A stretch of DNA of 64,000 nt from the NCBI GenBank assembly GCA_033030425.1, contig JAUFSD010000004.1, positions 1,984,001 through 2,048,000 of the forward strand, read 5' to 3'. A program made the translations under genes and the position numbers. This document shows positions 35,356 through 45,476 of this stretch, one piece after another (positions within the stretch are counted from its first letter, which is position 1; every line of letters starts with the position of its first letter). Source of the DNA: Verpa conica. Taxonomy: Eukaryota > Ascomycota > Pezizomycetes > Pezizales > Morchellaceae. Below the pieces are notes generated by a model that saw only the letters and a list, made by a program, of their open reading frames with translations, had not been told where the DNA came from and made no database searches.

Positions 35356-35951
35356 TTACTCAACTGGAGCAGAGATTTTGTCTATTCGTACCAGATAATA
35401 TATTAGAGAAATGCAATCTGGGGTATCAATCTCAAATTTCGAGACTTACCATCAAGAAATCCTGCCAAGATATCCCACTCTCCCCCATCGATAAGTTTAT
35501 GGACATGATCCAATTTATCATCGGTGCAATTGATGCGCCTTGTTGCTCCGTCGGGCGTCACATATTGGACGCCGATACTCGAGGGACCATCCTCAATCTC
35601 ATTACGTCTCGCGAGCTTGTATGGCCAGAACCAACCGGCGGAGTAGAAAAAGCTCGCATCGAGGCAATAAGTACCGCTCCCACCGCTCCCACCATAGTAA
35701 GAGCAGCTACCGGGGTAATCCGTGTAGACTTGTCCTTTTCCTCCTTCGGGAACATCGATGAATTGGACAGCGTGACTGTCGGCGGGTGTCCTCCAGCAGG
35801 CGTATGCTGGGATGTTGTACCAGTAATCATAGTAGCTACCATAACCACCACAGCTGTATGTGTTGTGGTAAAAGCGAATCTCAACAGCAGTCGCGGCCCC
35901 TAAGAGCATTACGAGAGCTGGGAGTTGGGAGGTGAAGATGGAGAAACGCAT
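35356..35951 (-). CDS. secreted protein, paralogue of the 10.3-kb gene (2 exons)
   Basis: Exon 1 35450-35951 and exon 2 35356-35381 (26 nt) join by a 68-nt intron (donor G|GTAAGT, acceptor CGAATAG) to 175 residues. The signal peptide is about 1-22 (MRFSIFTSQLPALVMLLGA). The mature region is rich in Tyr and Gly, with five cysteines aligned with those of the 10275-10859 product and the shared blocks GKGQVYTDYPGSCSYY and GGSGTYCLDASF. A dibasic ARR follows the aromatic block, as in the paralogue (AVR). An alternative acceptor 12 codons upstream (CCCCAG) is also in frame, but the 26-nt exon matches the paralogue exactly in length. Function unknown; secretion inferred. Confidence 0.78.
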
Positions 35952-36038
35952 TGTGTTTGAAGGTTGATGCTAGTTGCTTAGAAGGAGGAATGGTTTGTGA
36001 TGGTGATGTTTCTGTTGACGGAGGGCAGGGCTGGATGT

Positions 36039-36047
36039 TATTTATAC
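36039..36047 (-). promoter_or_regulatory. TATA box of the secreted paralogue
   Basis: On the minus strand GTATAAATA is followed within 25 bp by CCCTCCGTCAA. The same pair precedes the 10.9-kb paralogue. Confidence 0.5.
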
Positions 36048-36049
36048 TT

Positions 36050-37898
36050 TTGCAGAGTTGAGTCACTGCACATATTGGCTCTATAGTAGCATTGTTATAA
36101 TGATGAAAACTGCGTATGAAAACAGATACGACAAATCCTTAACAAGAAAAAGTCACATTCACCTTACTAGGTAGGGACTGTCTGTGTCAGACTGGTTCAA
36201 GGTTTACAGTATACAGAAGAGCTAGGTTGCGCTTATACCCAGCTACTTGGCTTCAAATGTGTTAAAACAGCGGTCGTACGGCATATTGAAACTTAGGGAT
36301 CCATGCCCATTAATTGCGAACCCGTATCACCAAGAGGGTTGTCTCAGTCGTCTTATATTTCTGCTCCTTATACAGTGGTAAATAGTTAGATCCTATTCAT
36401 TGCCGAACATTATCACAGTAGAATCAAACGCTTCTATGGGACATGAACGTTAGAGTTGATTGTATAGATATCGTCAGTGATTCTAGACTCATAGGCATTC
36501 GAAATTTGAGGCCTTTGTGAGTTTGTAAAGATTTTTCTCAGTGTGTTTTTTCATTGTCGATTAGTTAAATATTGATTGTCAACAATTCCTGTAGACGTAG
36601 TTACCGCGCTATGTATTCTTGTGGTTTCCCGCATAGAGTATTTCTGTGTACTACCGTAACCTCAAATTACAGCACTTCTACAAGTGGAATTAGTTACGCA
36701 TGTAGCATGTACAACAGGCGCGATTGTACCCCTGTTACTGGTTCTATGCTCGTAGAAGCTAAAGAATAAACATGGATACGATCACGGTAGCTAACCCTTG
36801 TATATGGCCGACAGTCGGGTAATAGTTTAATAATCTCGCATAGTAGTAGAGGTATGACATCTAGATCATTAAACAGAATAAGTACCTCGCCTCTTGACCG
36901 CCTTTCATTTAGGCTTCAGCCCCTCTTTTCAAGTTCGTGTGAAAGTACAATTATGCCCCAAAGTAGGGAATAGACCACTTGTTTTCCTACGTCACCTGGA
37001 ATCTCTAGGACTACACTGAGAGTAAAGCTGATGGCGGGTTAAAGATCAATACTAGGAAAGCCACTGTGGTTGTCTCCCTGTTTAAATAAGGCCACCTCTA
37101 TGCACCCATAATCCGCAGTCTTCTCTGGATCTCAACTCGCTACCACCTCAATATACTCATAATCCGCAACTTTTCTCCGCGCAGATCTCGGACTCCGGGG
37201 AGGATTAGCAGCCGACTACCGAACAAAGGTCAGGTACGGCAGATAATGTAGCCGAACCGATTCTTCAATTTAACTCTAAATCTAATCGTAACATGAATAC
37301 TATCTGATCCAAGCGTGTTAGATCTCCAAGTGGTATACCCTATCGGTCAATCCTTGTGATTAGAAAGGGGATACAATAAGTATTGCCACCCTTGTTGTGG
37401 TACCCGTAGAGACCCGCCACCTTGGTTAGCGAGGCTTTTGCCGGCAAATACCCCCAAGAGTACACTTGAGCACATCCGAGGGATCCGAACATCGTGGAAA
37501 GTAATCACCAAGAAGAATTACCGCCTTGTACTCTAGGCACTATAGGAATAGTACCTCCACCAGGGGATCAGGTAATAGAATTAACTCCTTACCTGCCGAC
37601 CCAAAACCACGCCATTACCGGAGTGGAGAAACACCACTGATTTCTCCCCGTTTGGTAGCACATGCATGCTTTTTCAACTACCATTATAGGGAACTAACAA
37701 AAAGAATTACGATTCTCGCGTCCAAGGTATGCGGAAGAGATCTGCTTACAGAGCGTCATGAGCTGCGACTCGGATTAATACCATCGTTAAGAAGCCCGGT
37801 AGTCTCCCCTTATAGGGTGAGATAAGCCCCACTCTCTATCATTTCTAAAAACACCAGCAGCCTATGAGTACTACATTTACATACTTAGTGCTTGATTC
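36050..37898. other. intergenic, nothing recognised
   Basis: No gene with family resemblance. Small frames near 36572 and 37526 are not supported. Confidence 0.45.
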
Positions 37899-38235
37899 TT
37901 TCTTGCATGAAAAAGAAAGAAACACTGCTACTTGTTTTGGTACCCTACCTTTGATCCATGCTTGGGGCGAGATTTATTCTTATGTGGGATAGAAAGAAAA
38001 CCAACTGTCCCTCCATTATTTCATGCTTGGCACACAACTCATTCCTACGGAAGAAAGAAAACCACACTCCCACCTGTCTGCTTCTCTAACCCTTTTCCAT
38101 ACATGGCACACGGCTCTTTCTCACGTGAGAAAGAAAATCAACCCTCTACTTGCTTGCTACAGCGCTACTCTCCCCACCCATACTTCATGTTTGGCGTGCG
38201 GTTCATTCTCGTGCGAGAAAGAAAAGCACTCTCAT
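37899..38235. repeat. degenerate tandem repeat with E-box palindromes
   Basis: About five diverged units of 64-88 bp. Each has CATGCTTGG-like text, then a GAGAAAGAAA core, then an ACTCCCACCTGCTTGCTTCT-like stretch. One unit contains an 18-bp perfect palindrome CTTTCTCACGTGAGAAAG (about 38114-38131) and the others contain decayed versions. The two overlapping frames here follow repeat composition and are not called. Confidence 0.55.
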
Positions 38236-38279
38236 GCATGCCCCTAGAAGCGCAACACTACCCCATAGATAGACAGGGA

Positions 38280-38839
38280 TAGACATAAGTAGAACGTGAC
38301 TTTTGTATAGCAGTGACTACAGAAGGCTGTAAAAGATTCGAGAAACTATCAACTCGTAGTGATCTCTCAACATGATAAGGGTTGTCTGATACAACGTTCC
38401 AGCGCACATAAATACTCTAGTCACGTGTTCAGGCAACCAACTTCCCTGTGAGGGGGAGTATTGGCCTGGAGATATAAGTTCTGGGGGGTGAGCAATCGCT
38501 AACAAGGTCGTAAGCCAGGGTCTTTATCAAACTCCCATTAGAACCCGCCCTTATTCATTGCCGGGAAGTAAAAAAGACGTAGTCCCCCGCGATGGATCAT
38601 TCCATTATGGCTCCTGTTAGTAACGAACCCTGGCTATCCCCATACATGAGCATTTGCCCCATTCATCAAGATCATGTATGATATATGTTGAATTCATTAC
38701 ATCACTGTCTTTACTGGGCGGAGGAGTTGAAGCCACACATTGAAAAAAATATATGCAGACTAGATTTCAATTCAGGAGCTACAAACGTCATATAAACAGA
38801 TCGTGAGACTCACATGTAGTCATAACTACCTCCACCGCC
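38280..38839. other. intergenic / 3' flank, nothing recognised
   Basis: Spacer before the minus-strand ISG12-like gene. No coding signal. Confidence 0.4.
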
Positions 38840-39606
38840 TTAAAACTGAAATGCCTTTGCAATCTCATTTCCGGCCTGCTCTGCGCCCTTTGCTATCTCA
38901 CTTCCAGCCTGCTCCATACCCTTCCCCATGTCATTTCCCGCTTGCTCCATAGCGTTTCCCATGTCACCTCCAGCCTTCTCAGCACCGTTTGCAAACTCCT
39001 CCCCCTTCGCTGAAACCTCTTTTCCAAATACATCTGCTCCTTTCGCAACCTCCTCACCGGTCTTGCACATTTCATCCGCGATTTGCCCCGCCATTTCTAG
39101 ACTCTTCTCCCAAGCCTCACTCCCGGCCAACCCCACAATGTTTGAGAACTCCCCCCAGTCAGCCCCCCCATTGGCCCAATCCACACTCTGAGCCCACTTT
39201 ATAGCCCTGTCCCACTCCGCACCCCCTACCAGCCCTGCAACCCCTACACCAATCGCCGCGCCACCAACAGCAACTAGCGTCCCATTCATCGTTACTGACT
39301 GCAGAGTTGCAAAGAGGGAGCCAGCTGCCACATTCCCGATTGAAGCTTGCCATGCCGCTGCTATACTACCTACCGCACCCACATTAGCATGGGCGAGTTC
39401 AGTGCTCTATGATATAGTAACTTACCTGCCGCCGGCCCAGCAGCTGTAAACCCTATAGGGGCAACAACGAGGGTGACGATACCCCCGACGATAGCAGCGG
39501 AAATTAGGCCGAACTGCACTGGGTTCTTTTGGGCGTAGTTAATGATGTCTTTGCCAACTTGTTTTAGCTGGTCGAGGGGTAGTTGGAATGTTTTGTTGTC
39601 GCTCAT
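38840..39606 (-). CDS. ISG12/IFI6-like membrane protein (2 exons)
   Basis: Exons 39426-39606 and 38840-39369 join (G|GTAAGT...GGTAG|GT, 56-nt intron) to 236 residues. Residues about 32-62 and 90-113 form the Gly/Ala-rich hydrophobic core of the IFI6/IFI27 (ISG12) family: FGLISAAIVGGIVTLVVAPI, then GFTAAGPAAGSIAAAWQAS across the splice, then GTLVAVGGAAIGVG. Family members are small mitochondrial or ER membrane proteins linked to cell death and interferon response in animals; fungal copies are known but uncharacterised. Unlike the short animal forms, this one adds a 100-residue tail of 11-residue amphipathic repeats (EQAGNDMGKGM, EQAGSEIAKGA), which may bind membranes. Function inferred. Confidence 0.78.
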
Positions 39607-40950
39607 TTTAGGTGTAAATATTCGGCTTGGTTATAGTAAAATGATCTTTGAGAGGGAAAAGCTCTCCTGATGGGAGAAATGGAAGTGGGGGTTCTAGTAA
39701 CGAAAGTTAGGAAGGAGGGCCTACCTTCTAGCTCCTTATATCTGTCCTCTAGCCACTTGCGTAAATTTTATCCTTGATTAGGCACCTCCGAGATATCACA
39801 GTTACATCACGGTCTTGATATCACGTGATGATTGGGAGAACCTTGGAATATTATACAGGTTTTTTGTGGTATGGAAGACAAACATGGATATGAGTCACGT
39901 GTCTCTTCACCCGCTATGTTTGAGAATCCGGGAAAGGCATCCCAATGCCTTTCTTACCAGCTTACATTGTGAGTTTGTAAGATTTTGTCATTGGTTAAAC
40001 ATAATGGTTATCTTTTTTAATCCTTGGTTCAGCAAGATCCAACGGGGTTGTGGGTCAGACCGACATTTGGGTCGCCTAGCAACATAGCAAAGTCCCAAGG
40101 TTTCCCCCTAATCTATTGAACGCTATGGTAGAATAGGAGCGATTTCCTTCTAGGAGAAGTATTTAGAAAAACTATTTAGGTTCTAAAAGTCTGGAGAAAA
40201 TTTGTCCAATATTTTGTTGTTTTAAGTTTTCTTTAGACTCTCCATACAAAGGTTTATATGGGGTCTTATGTGAAAGTACGGGTGCGAGCAATAGAATTAT
40301 AGTTCGATAATGCGCCTAGAGGAGGGGGGCAAGCCCGACTTCTTATACCTTACATGCCTATGGGATCGACTGCTGTCGACCATACTCCAACAATGCCATA
40401 TTTACGGTGTTACCGAACAGGTTATTTTGCCATTTCCCTTCTATTGCCAGGGATGTTACCGTACGCTTTGCGCGTAGCTATACTTTGCTCCTGTCGGCTT
40501 CATTGCCTTCTCTGTTTTGTTGTCCTCTCTTCTGTTATCCTCTCATCTCCCTACATGCCTCATTGCCGTATACATTATATTGACCTATTTTCTATTGCTG
40601 GTTTTCTAGTGCTTAGATATATGCTCCATCGCCTATTCTGTTCCATTGTTATATTTGTTGCGTTGCCATGTTACGTTGTCGTATCGTCCATTGGGTTGTA
40701 CTACGTTGCCGAATGTACTATTGCCACTGCTATTACTACGGAATAGCCACTGTCTCTGGGACAATTCTACTTTCCATCAATGTGCTTAAGGATGATAAGT
40801 AAGAAAGTCACCGAGTCCGCCCAGAGTAACATGTGCTTTTTAAGAGAGCCTGAGTGTCTTTAGATAATCCTTTCTCTTGCGAAGGCTCCTAATAAACGAA
40901 AAAAATAACAAGAAGGACACGGTAATACCCACGATGTAAAATATATAGAA
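39607..40950. other. intergenic, nothing recognised
   Basis: A pyrimidine-rich tract with repeated ATTGCC (40354-40746) gives a long but non-credible hydrophobic frame. No gene called. Confidence 0.45.
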
Positions 40951-41925
40951 TCATACCACCCTGCTCCATAGCCATTTCTCAAAACCATCCGCCCCCAGTG
41001 CCAGTGCAGACTTTTTATCCGTTGCCCAGAGTCTCGATGACCCCACACCCGGATGAAGTTCGGGGTACGCAGCAAGGAGTTCAATCTCATCTAGATCCGG
41101 CGCGTCCTCTCCCTGATAGGTTTTCTTCAACTTGACAGTCAATGCCGCAAACGCACTCCCTCTCGCCATATCCCCATTCATCAGGCACACATCAACCGCA
41201 TCCAAGTACGTACTATAAAGAGAAAAACCACTAGCTTTCTCTTCCTTATACAACTCCACAATCCTCTTACAATACCCCAGACACCTCGCCGGATCCATAA
41301 TCCCAATCGTGTCACTGTCAATCGCCGTATTCAACATCCCGATCTCTGCTCTCCGCCAGTCACTACGAGCGATCACTTCCGGCGATGCCCGGCACAAGCT
41401 ACATTGGCACTCGAACCGAAAGTCACGAGTCAACAGCTCCTGCCGGTAACTGCGCGTCAGGGTAAGCTGCGATAGTGTGAGATAGCTGACGGTGATTTCG
41501 TCGCCGGATGCGATATCCTTTATTGCATGGATTCTCTCCTCCGCAACTTTAGGGCTGTAGGCATAGTTTGCATTTGCAGCGCAGCTATGGTTGAAGCGTG
41601 AGCACACGGGGAAGATACCGCACTCTACGGACCCGGCGCCTAAGGGCTGCGCATTTGTTTTGATGATGCCACGGGCGCCAGGGTAGTCTTTCGGGTAGGA
41701 GTTGTGTAGGGAGAAGAAGATCTGCTGTTTGTCCTTGGGGAGAGATTGGACTTTGGATTCAATGTTGGTGAATAGTCCTGCCAGCGTGAATCTGCCAGGG
41801 AGGGTGAGAAGAGGGCGCTCGGAGATGATGAGGGTTCCGCATGGGATAGACCTGGTTGCGAATACCCCCAACCCTTTGCCTGGAATTGGCTGGACTTTGT
41901 ATGCGGGGGTCGACTGATCAGCCAT
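40951..41925 (-). CDS. SET-domain protein
   Basis: Single exon, 324 residues. The SET domain runs about 9-160: GKGLGVFATRSI at 17-28, RFNHSCAANANYAY with the NHSC cofactor/catalytic motif at 110-123, and GDEITVSYL at 141-149 with the catalytic Tyr. A post-SET-like C-x-C-x2-C (FECQCSLC, 171-178) follows. This is the layout of small fungal SET proteins related to the SET5/SMYD group; no MYND finger is seen. Substrate unknown; lysine methylation is inferred from the family. The helical C-terminal third carries DAVDVCLMNGDMARGSAFAA. Start at ATG 41925 gives a complete family N-terminus and no introns are required. Confidence 0.88.
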   Translation of the reverse strand: MADQSTPAYKVQPIPGKGLGVFATRSIPCGTLIISERPLLTLPGRFTLAGLFTNIESKVQSLPKDKQQIFFSLHNSYPKDYPGARGIIKTNAQPLGAGSVECGIFPVCSRFNHSCAANANYAYSPKVAEERIHAIKDIASGDEITVSYLTLSQLTLTRSYRQELLTRDFRFECQCSLCRASPEVIARSDWRRAEIGMLNTAIDSDTIGIMDPARCLGYCKRIVELYKEEKASGFSLYSTYLDAVDVCLMNGDMARGSAFAALTVKLKKTYQGEDAPDLDEIELLAAYPELHPGVGSSRLWATDKKSALALGADGFEKWLWSRVV

Positions 41926-42145
41926 AGTTAGCTAAAGTGGCTAAATAAGGGTGTGAAACAGTAAATTTGACGGGAGTTAGTAAGGTGTTTTTTATAAAGT
42001 AGCAATAGCTGGCAGACACTAGAAATCAAATTGGGCGGGGTTCAGGCAACCAACAAGCATTTGCACAATATCTAGTTACGCATAAGAGAGGGCCTTGCTG
42101 ATAATTCTCAGTAATATGAAAACCTAAAGCTAGTAGGTATATTTT

Positions 42146-42177
42146 GAATGAATGAATAAATTAAGCATAAATATATG
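42146..42177 (-). mobile_element. 32-bp retroposon stub with 13-bp target duplication
   Basis: The insert GAATGAATGAATAAATTAAG plus CATAAATATATG is flanked by perfect GTAGGTATATTTT (42133-42145 and 42178-42190). Same 3' end and ATTC tail (minus strand) as the inserts at 9.8 and 17.4 kb. Confidence 0.6.
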
Positions 42178-42190
42178 GTAGGTATATTTT

Positions 42191-43076
42191 ATTCTAGCGC
42201 TAGTATTCGGCATCCTGGTGAGCTAGACTATAGATGATTTGAAAGACCTACTGGATTTTTATCAGTAATAACCCACCTAGCGGTAAGACATAATATTGAT
42301 GATACAAAGAATGGGGGGGAAAAGACAGAACGAGAGTGCCTCCTAACCGAACCTAATCATTGTCACGTGACCTCACAGTACCACCTGCCAACTAGTGCAT
42401 CGGGACTTCTTCCCCTTTATTTTCCCGTATTAGAGTTACTCGCACCTAGAGAATAGCACTATGCGGTCTATTATGGGAAATTAATGTTGTACTTTAATAA
42501 GTACTTGCACCTCCCACTTTCCATACTGATTCATGTCTTGGCAGACGAGTGATATCTTCTGATCGAGTGATCCTGAGTGATCGGTTCCCTATACCCACCT
42601 GTAACGGGGGCACTTCCAGGGAAGTACTGCCGTACCAAAAAAAACCAACAACCTCCCTTTCTGACGAGAAGCTTCAGCAGCAAGGCCTAGAACCGCTCGT
42701 CAACACGGAAGGTCGACAGTCCCTAGGCAAAACAGGAATAAGGATTTAATGGATAGATAACTAAAGACTTTAAAAGGCTCTGCTTCCCAGGGGAAGACAA
42801 ACGTCTTTAGCAAAGAGTATGAGGGTCTCTGAACAACGGTTGTTCGTTGACTAGCAAGAATAATGGTCCTGGGGGAAGGACGGGTTTAAGCTATGATTTT
42901 GATTGCGAGCAGGCTGCCAAGGAGCGGGGGAATAATTCCTCCGCGCTTGGAAATCAACTGAGTCTAGAGCGCCCCTAAGAACTAGCGGGGTCGATAGACC
43001 AGCGACTAAAAAGCGACGGTTACTAAAAGCTCTGTAACTATTGCTAAAATGGTTCGATTTCAAATCCGATTGCACC
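42191..43076. other. intergenic, nothing recognised
   Basis: Sequence upstream of the solo LTR. A B-box-like GGTTCGATTTC is at 43051-43061. No gene. Confidence 0.4.
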
Positions 43077-43260
43077 TATGGTGTGGCGGGGCGGTTGGGA
43101 TGGTACGGTGAAGCCTAGGCAACGGGACGGTGACAGCGACTAAGACGGCGACAATAAACGGTGTTATAACAAAAGATATTACAAGTGAAAGACTCTGTAA
43201 TATTTCTTTACTAAACAATATAAACAAGACGTTGCGTGCCTAAGAAAATCCTCGGGGCGA

Positions 43261-43911
43261 TGTCGCGGGCAGCTCCGAAGATACCAACGTCACCGCCGCA
43301 CGGAACAAGACCCAAACCGGACCACACCCCAGCAAGAGAGTTACCTTCGACCTCGCCCCCACTAGGCGATCGAGTCGATTGAATGCGCGCATTGTGAGCG
43401 ATTTAACGGAAAAGGAGTAATGGGCGCGGGAAGGCTCGTATTCACGCACGCGAGGTTGATGGGGGTTGTGTCTCTGGCAATAAGGTTCTCCGGGCCGACG
43501 GCCCCTCGTGGTAGTTTTGGAATTTACGTAACGTTATCGCATGACCCCAGGAGCTCTTTGTACACTTTGTATGCGGTTTGTATGGGAAAGATACCTTTCT
43601 GTTGGATATGACATATCCAACAGAAACAGTGGGGGAAATTTAGTTCAGAATGGAAAAGTTTTCTTTGGCGTTAAGGTTATTTTGGAAGCAGGGAAGAAGG
43701 GAAAAATAGGGGAAGCATATAAGGAGGGGCCTCGCCCCGAGGATTTTCTTAGGCACGCAACGTCTTGTTTATATTGTTTAGTAAAGAAATATTACAGAGT
43801 TTTTTCACTTGTAATATCTTTTGTCGTAACACCGTTTATTGTCGCCGTCTTAGTCGCTGTCACCGTTCCGTTGCCTAGGCTTCACCGTACCATCCCAACC
43901 GCCCCGCCACA
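43261..43911 (+). repeat. 5' LTR
   Basis: 651 bp, TG...CA ends. It contains the near-palindrome TGTTGGATATG/CATATCCAACA and an open frame in its first 160 bp equal to the tail of the pol-encoded polyprotein. Confidence 0.9.
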
Positions 43912-43953
43912 CTACGTTGCGTCCCTACAAGCCTACCCAACAACACTGTACCA

Positions 43954-45426
43954 ATGTCTGCCAGTAGTGGTCCCCCCGGGGACCCTCCGGCATTTCGCCT
44001 CCCAGCTACCCTTGATGACTTTACCACCGCCTACAACACCGACGCCGCCCAGTTTCACGCCAATCTTCTGCAGTATGCAGCCAAGCTCCAGGAAAACAAC
44101 ATTCGACTCCGCAACGAAAGAAACGGACACCTTCAAGCGGCTACGGAGGCACAAGCCAGCCTCAACAATGCCGAAGAAGCCATCGTCACCGCTGAAGAAA
44201 CCGCCCAACGTCTCACCACCGCCAACACCGTTCTCACTCACCGAATAACCAACTTGGAAAACGATCTTCGCGCAGCCCGAACCGCCGCGGAAGGAGGGAG
44301 AATCCCAACTCCACCTCCCCTCGATATCAATGACCCCGTCGCCCCCAGAAGATCTGACAAAATTCCTGACCCTCCAATGTTCAATGGTAACCGCGCGGCC
44401 CTGAAACCCTTTGTCGCCCAACTCCGCAATAAACTCCGTAACAATGCCGATCGCTTTTCTAATGAAGCCGCCAAGGTCGGATATGCTTTTAACCGTCTGG
44501 AGGGAGTCGCCTTGAACCAGGTACTCCCCTATGCAACTGCCACTGGAATTGACTTTGCCAACGTTGAAGCTCTCATCACCGTCTTGAACTCTGCCTTCGC
44601 CGACCCTGACCCTCATGGAACTGCAAGAAGGGAACTCCACAACCTCAAACAGAAAAATAAGGACTTCTCCTCCTACCTCGCTGACTTCCGTCGCATCATG
44701 GCAGACCTTGGGTACGATGACTCCGCCAAGAGAGACGCCCTTCGGGAGGGTCTCTCTGAGGAAATGAAGGACCAACTTGTCGGTCGCCGCGTCCCTGTTG
44801 ATGCCCATGGTGCAGCCACGTTCGATCTCTACGTCGCCGATCTTCTTGTTGTGGATAATGACCTCCGTGTTCGCAAGGAAGAGAAGAGGGGCTCAAGGTC
44901 CTTCGGAAACTTCCAGCATCAACCTGCCCCCCGCGCTTCTGCTTCTGTCCCCGCTGCCAGTTCTGGCTACCATCCGTCATTTGTCCCTGGAGGTTTGGCT
45001 CCCATGAATCTCAGTGCTTTCGTCCCCCGTCCTGCTGGTCAACCCCGTGGTCCTCTTTCCCCCGAAGAAAAACAAAGGCGTTTTGCCTCGGGGCTTTGTA
45101 TGTATTGCGGCCAGAGTGGCCATGTTTTTGCCAATTGTCCTTTATCTCGTTCCGGCCCACGTGCCACCCCTTCGTCCTTTAGTATGCGCGGCGCCGCAAT
45201 TACTCCATCTCCTTTTGGTCTTCTTTCTGGTGCTGCTGCTTCTGTTTCTGGGTCTTCTGTTGCGGGCGGTGTCCCCATTTCCAATATTTCCGTTTCTGGT
45301 TCTCCTGTTCCTTCTTCGTCTTCTGTGGCCGGTGCGCCACCTAGGTCTTCCTTTGCTTCTTCTTCTCGTTCGGGCGGCGACCCGCGTTATCAATCTTCTT
45401 CTTCCGATCAGCAGGGTTTTCAGTAG
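43954..45426 (+). CDS. gag: gag-like polyprotein of the Ty3/gypsy element
   Basis: 490 residues. The N-terminal third is a coiled-coil-like helical region (AKLQENNIRLRNERNGH). A Ty3-type retrotransposon capsid domain follows (PPMFNGNRAALKPFVAQLRN then LRNNADRF). Near residues 382-395 there is one CCHC zinc knuckle (CMYCGQSGHVFANC). The end is Ser/Pro-rich and ends in TAG. The start ATG is 42 nt after the 5' LTR. The final codons GGT TTT CAG TAG form a slippery site with a downstream stem, so most ribosomes should stop here and some shift -1 into pol. Confidence 0.9.
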   Translation: MSASSGPPGDPPAFRLPATLDDFTTAYNTDAAQFHANLLQYAAKLQENNIRLRNERNGHLQAATEAQASLNNAEEAIVTAEETAQRLTTANTVLTHRITNLENDLRAARTAAEGGRIPTPPPLDINDPVAPRRSDKIPDPPMFNGNRAALKPFVAQLRNKLRNNADRFSNEAAKVGYAFNRLEGVALNQVLPYATATGIDFANVEALITVLNSAFADPDPHGTARRELHNLKQKNKDFSSYLADFRRIMADLGYDDSAKRDALREGLSEEMKDQLVGRRVPVDAHGAATFDLYVADLLVVDNDLRVRKEEKRGSRSFGNFQHQPAPRASASVPAASSGYHPSFVPGGLAPMNLSAFVPRPAGQPRGPLSPEEKQRRFASGLCMYCGQSGHVFANCPLSRSGPRATPSSFSMRGAAITPSPFGLLSGAAASVSGSSVAGGVPISNISVSGSPVPSSSSVAGAPPRSSFASSSRSGGDPRYQSSSSDQQGFQ

Positions 45427-45459
45427 TCCCTGGGCCTTTAACTGGCCCTGCCCAGGGAC
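45414..45459 (+). promoter_or_regulatory. -1 ribosomal frameshift signal between gag and pol
   Basis: The heptamer G GGT TTT (45414-45420) is in the gag phase required for X XXY YYZ slippage. A 5-nt spacer leads to a perfect 10-bp stem, GTCCCTGGGC (45426-45435) with GCCCAGGGAC (45450-45459), loop 14 nt. The -1 frame is open from upstream of the heptamer into pol, and gag stops right at the stem. Confidence 0.8.
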
Positions 45460-45476
45460 CTTTTAACGATTTTTCT

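Noticed and set aside
40354..40746. 130-residue hydrophobic frame as a membrane protein
   Set aside because: It follows a pyrimidine-rich ATTGCC-type low-complexity tract and has no family-like motif or promoter.
43051..43061. tRNA gene at the GGTTCGATTTC B-box-like site
   Set aside because: No matching A box or cloverleaf could be built upstream.
43541..44248. 235-residue frame across the 5' LTR and the gag start
   Set aside because: It spans the LTR/internal boundary and overlaps the real gag frame, which has capsid and zinc-knuckle signatures.
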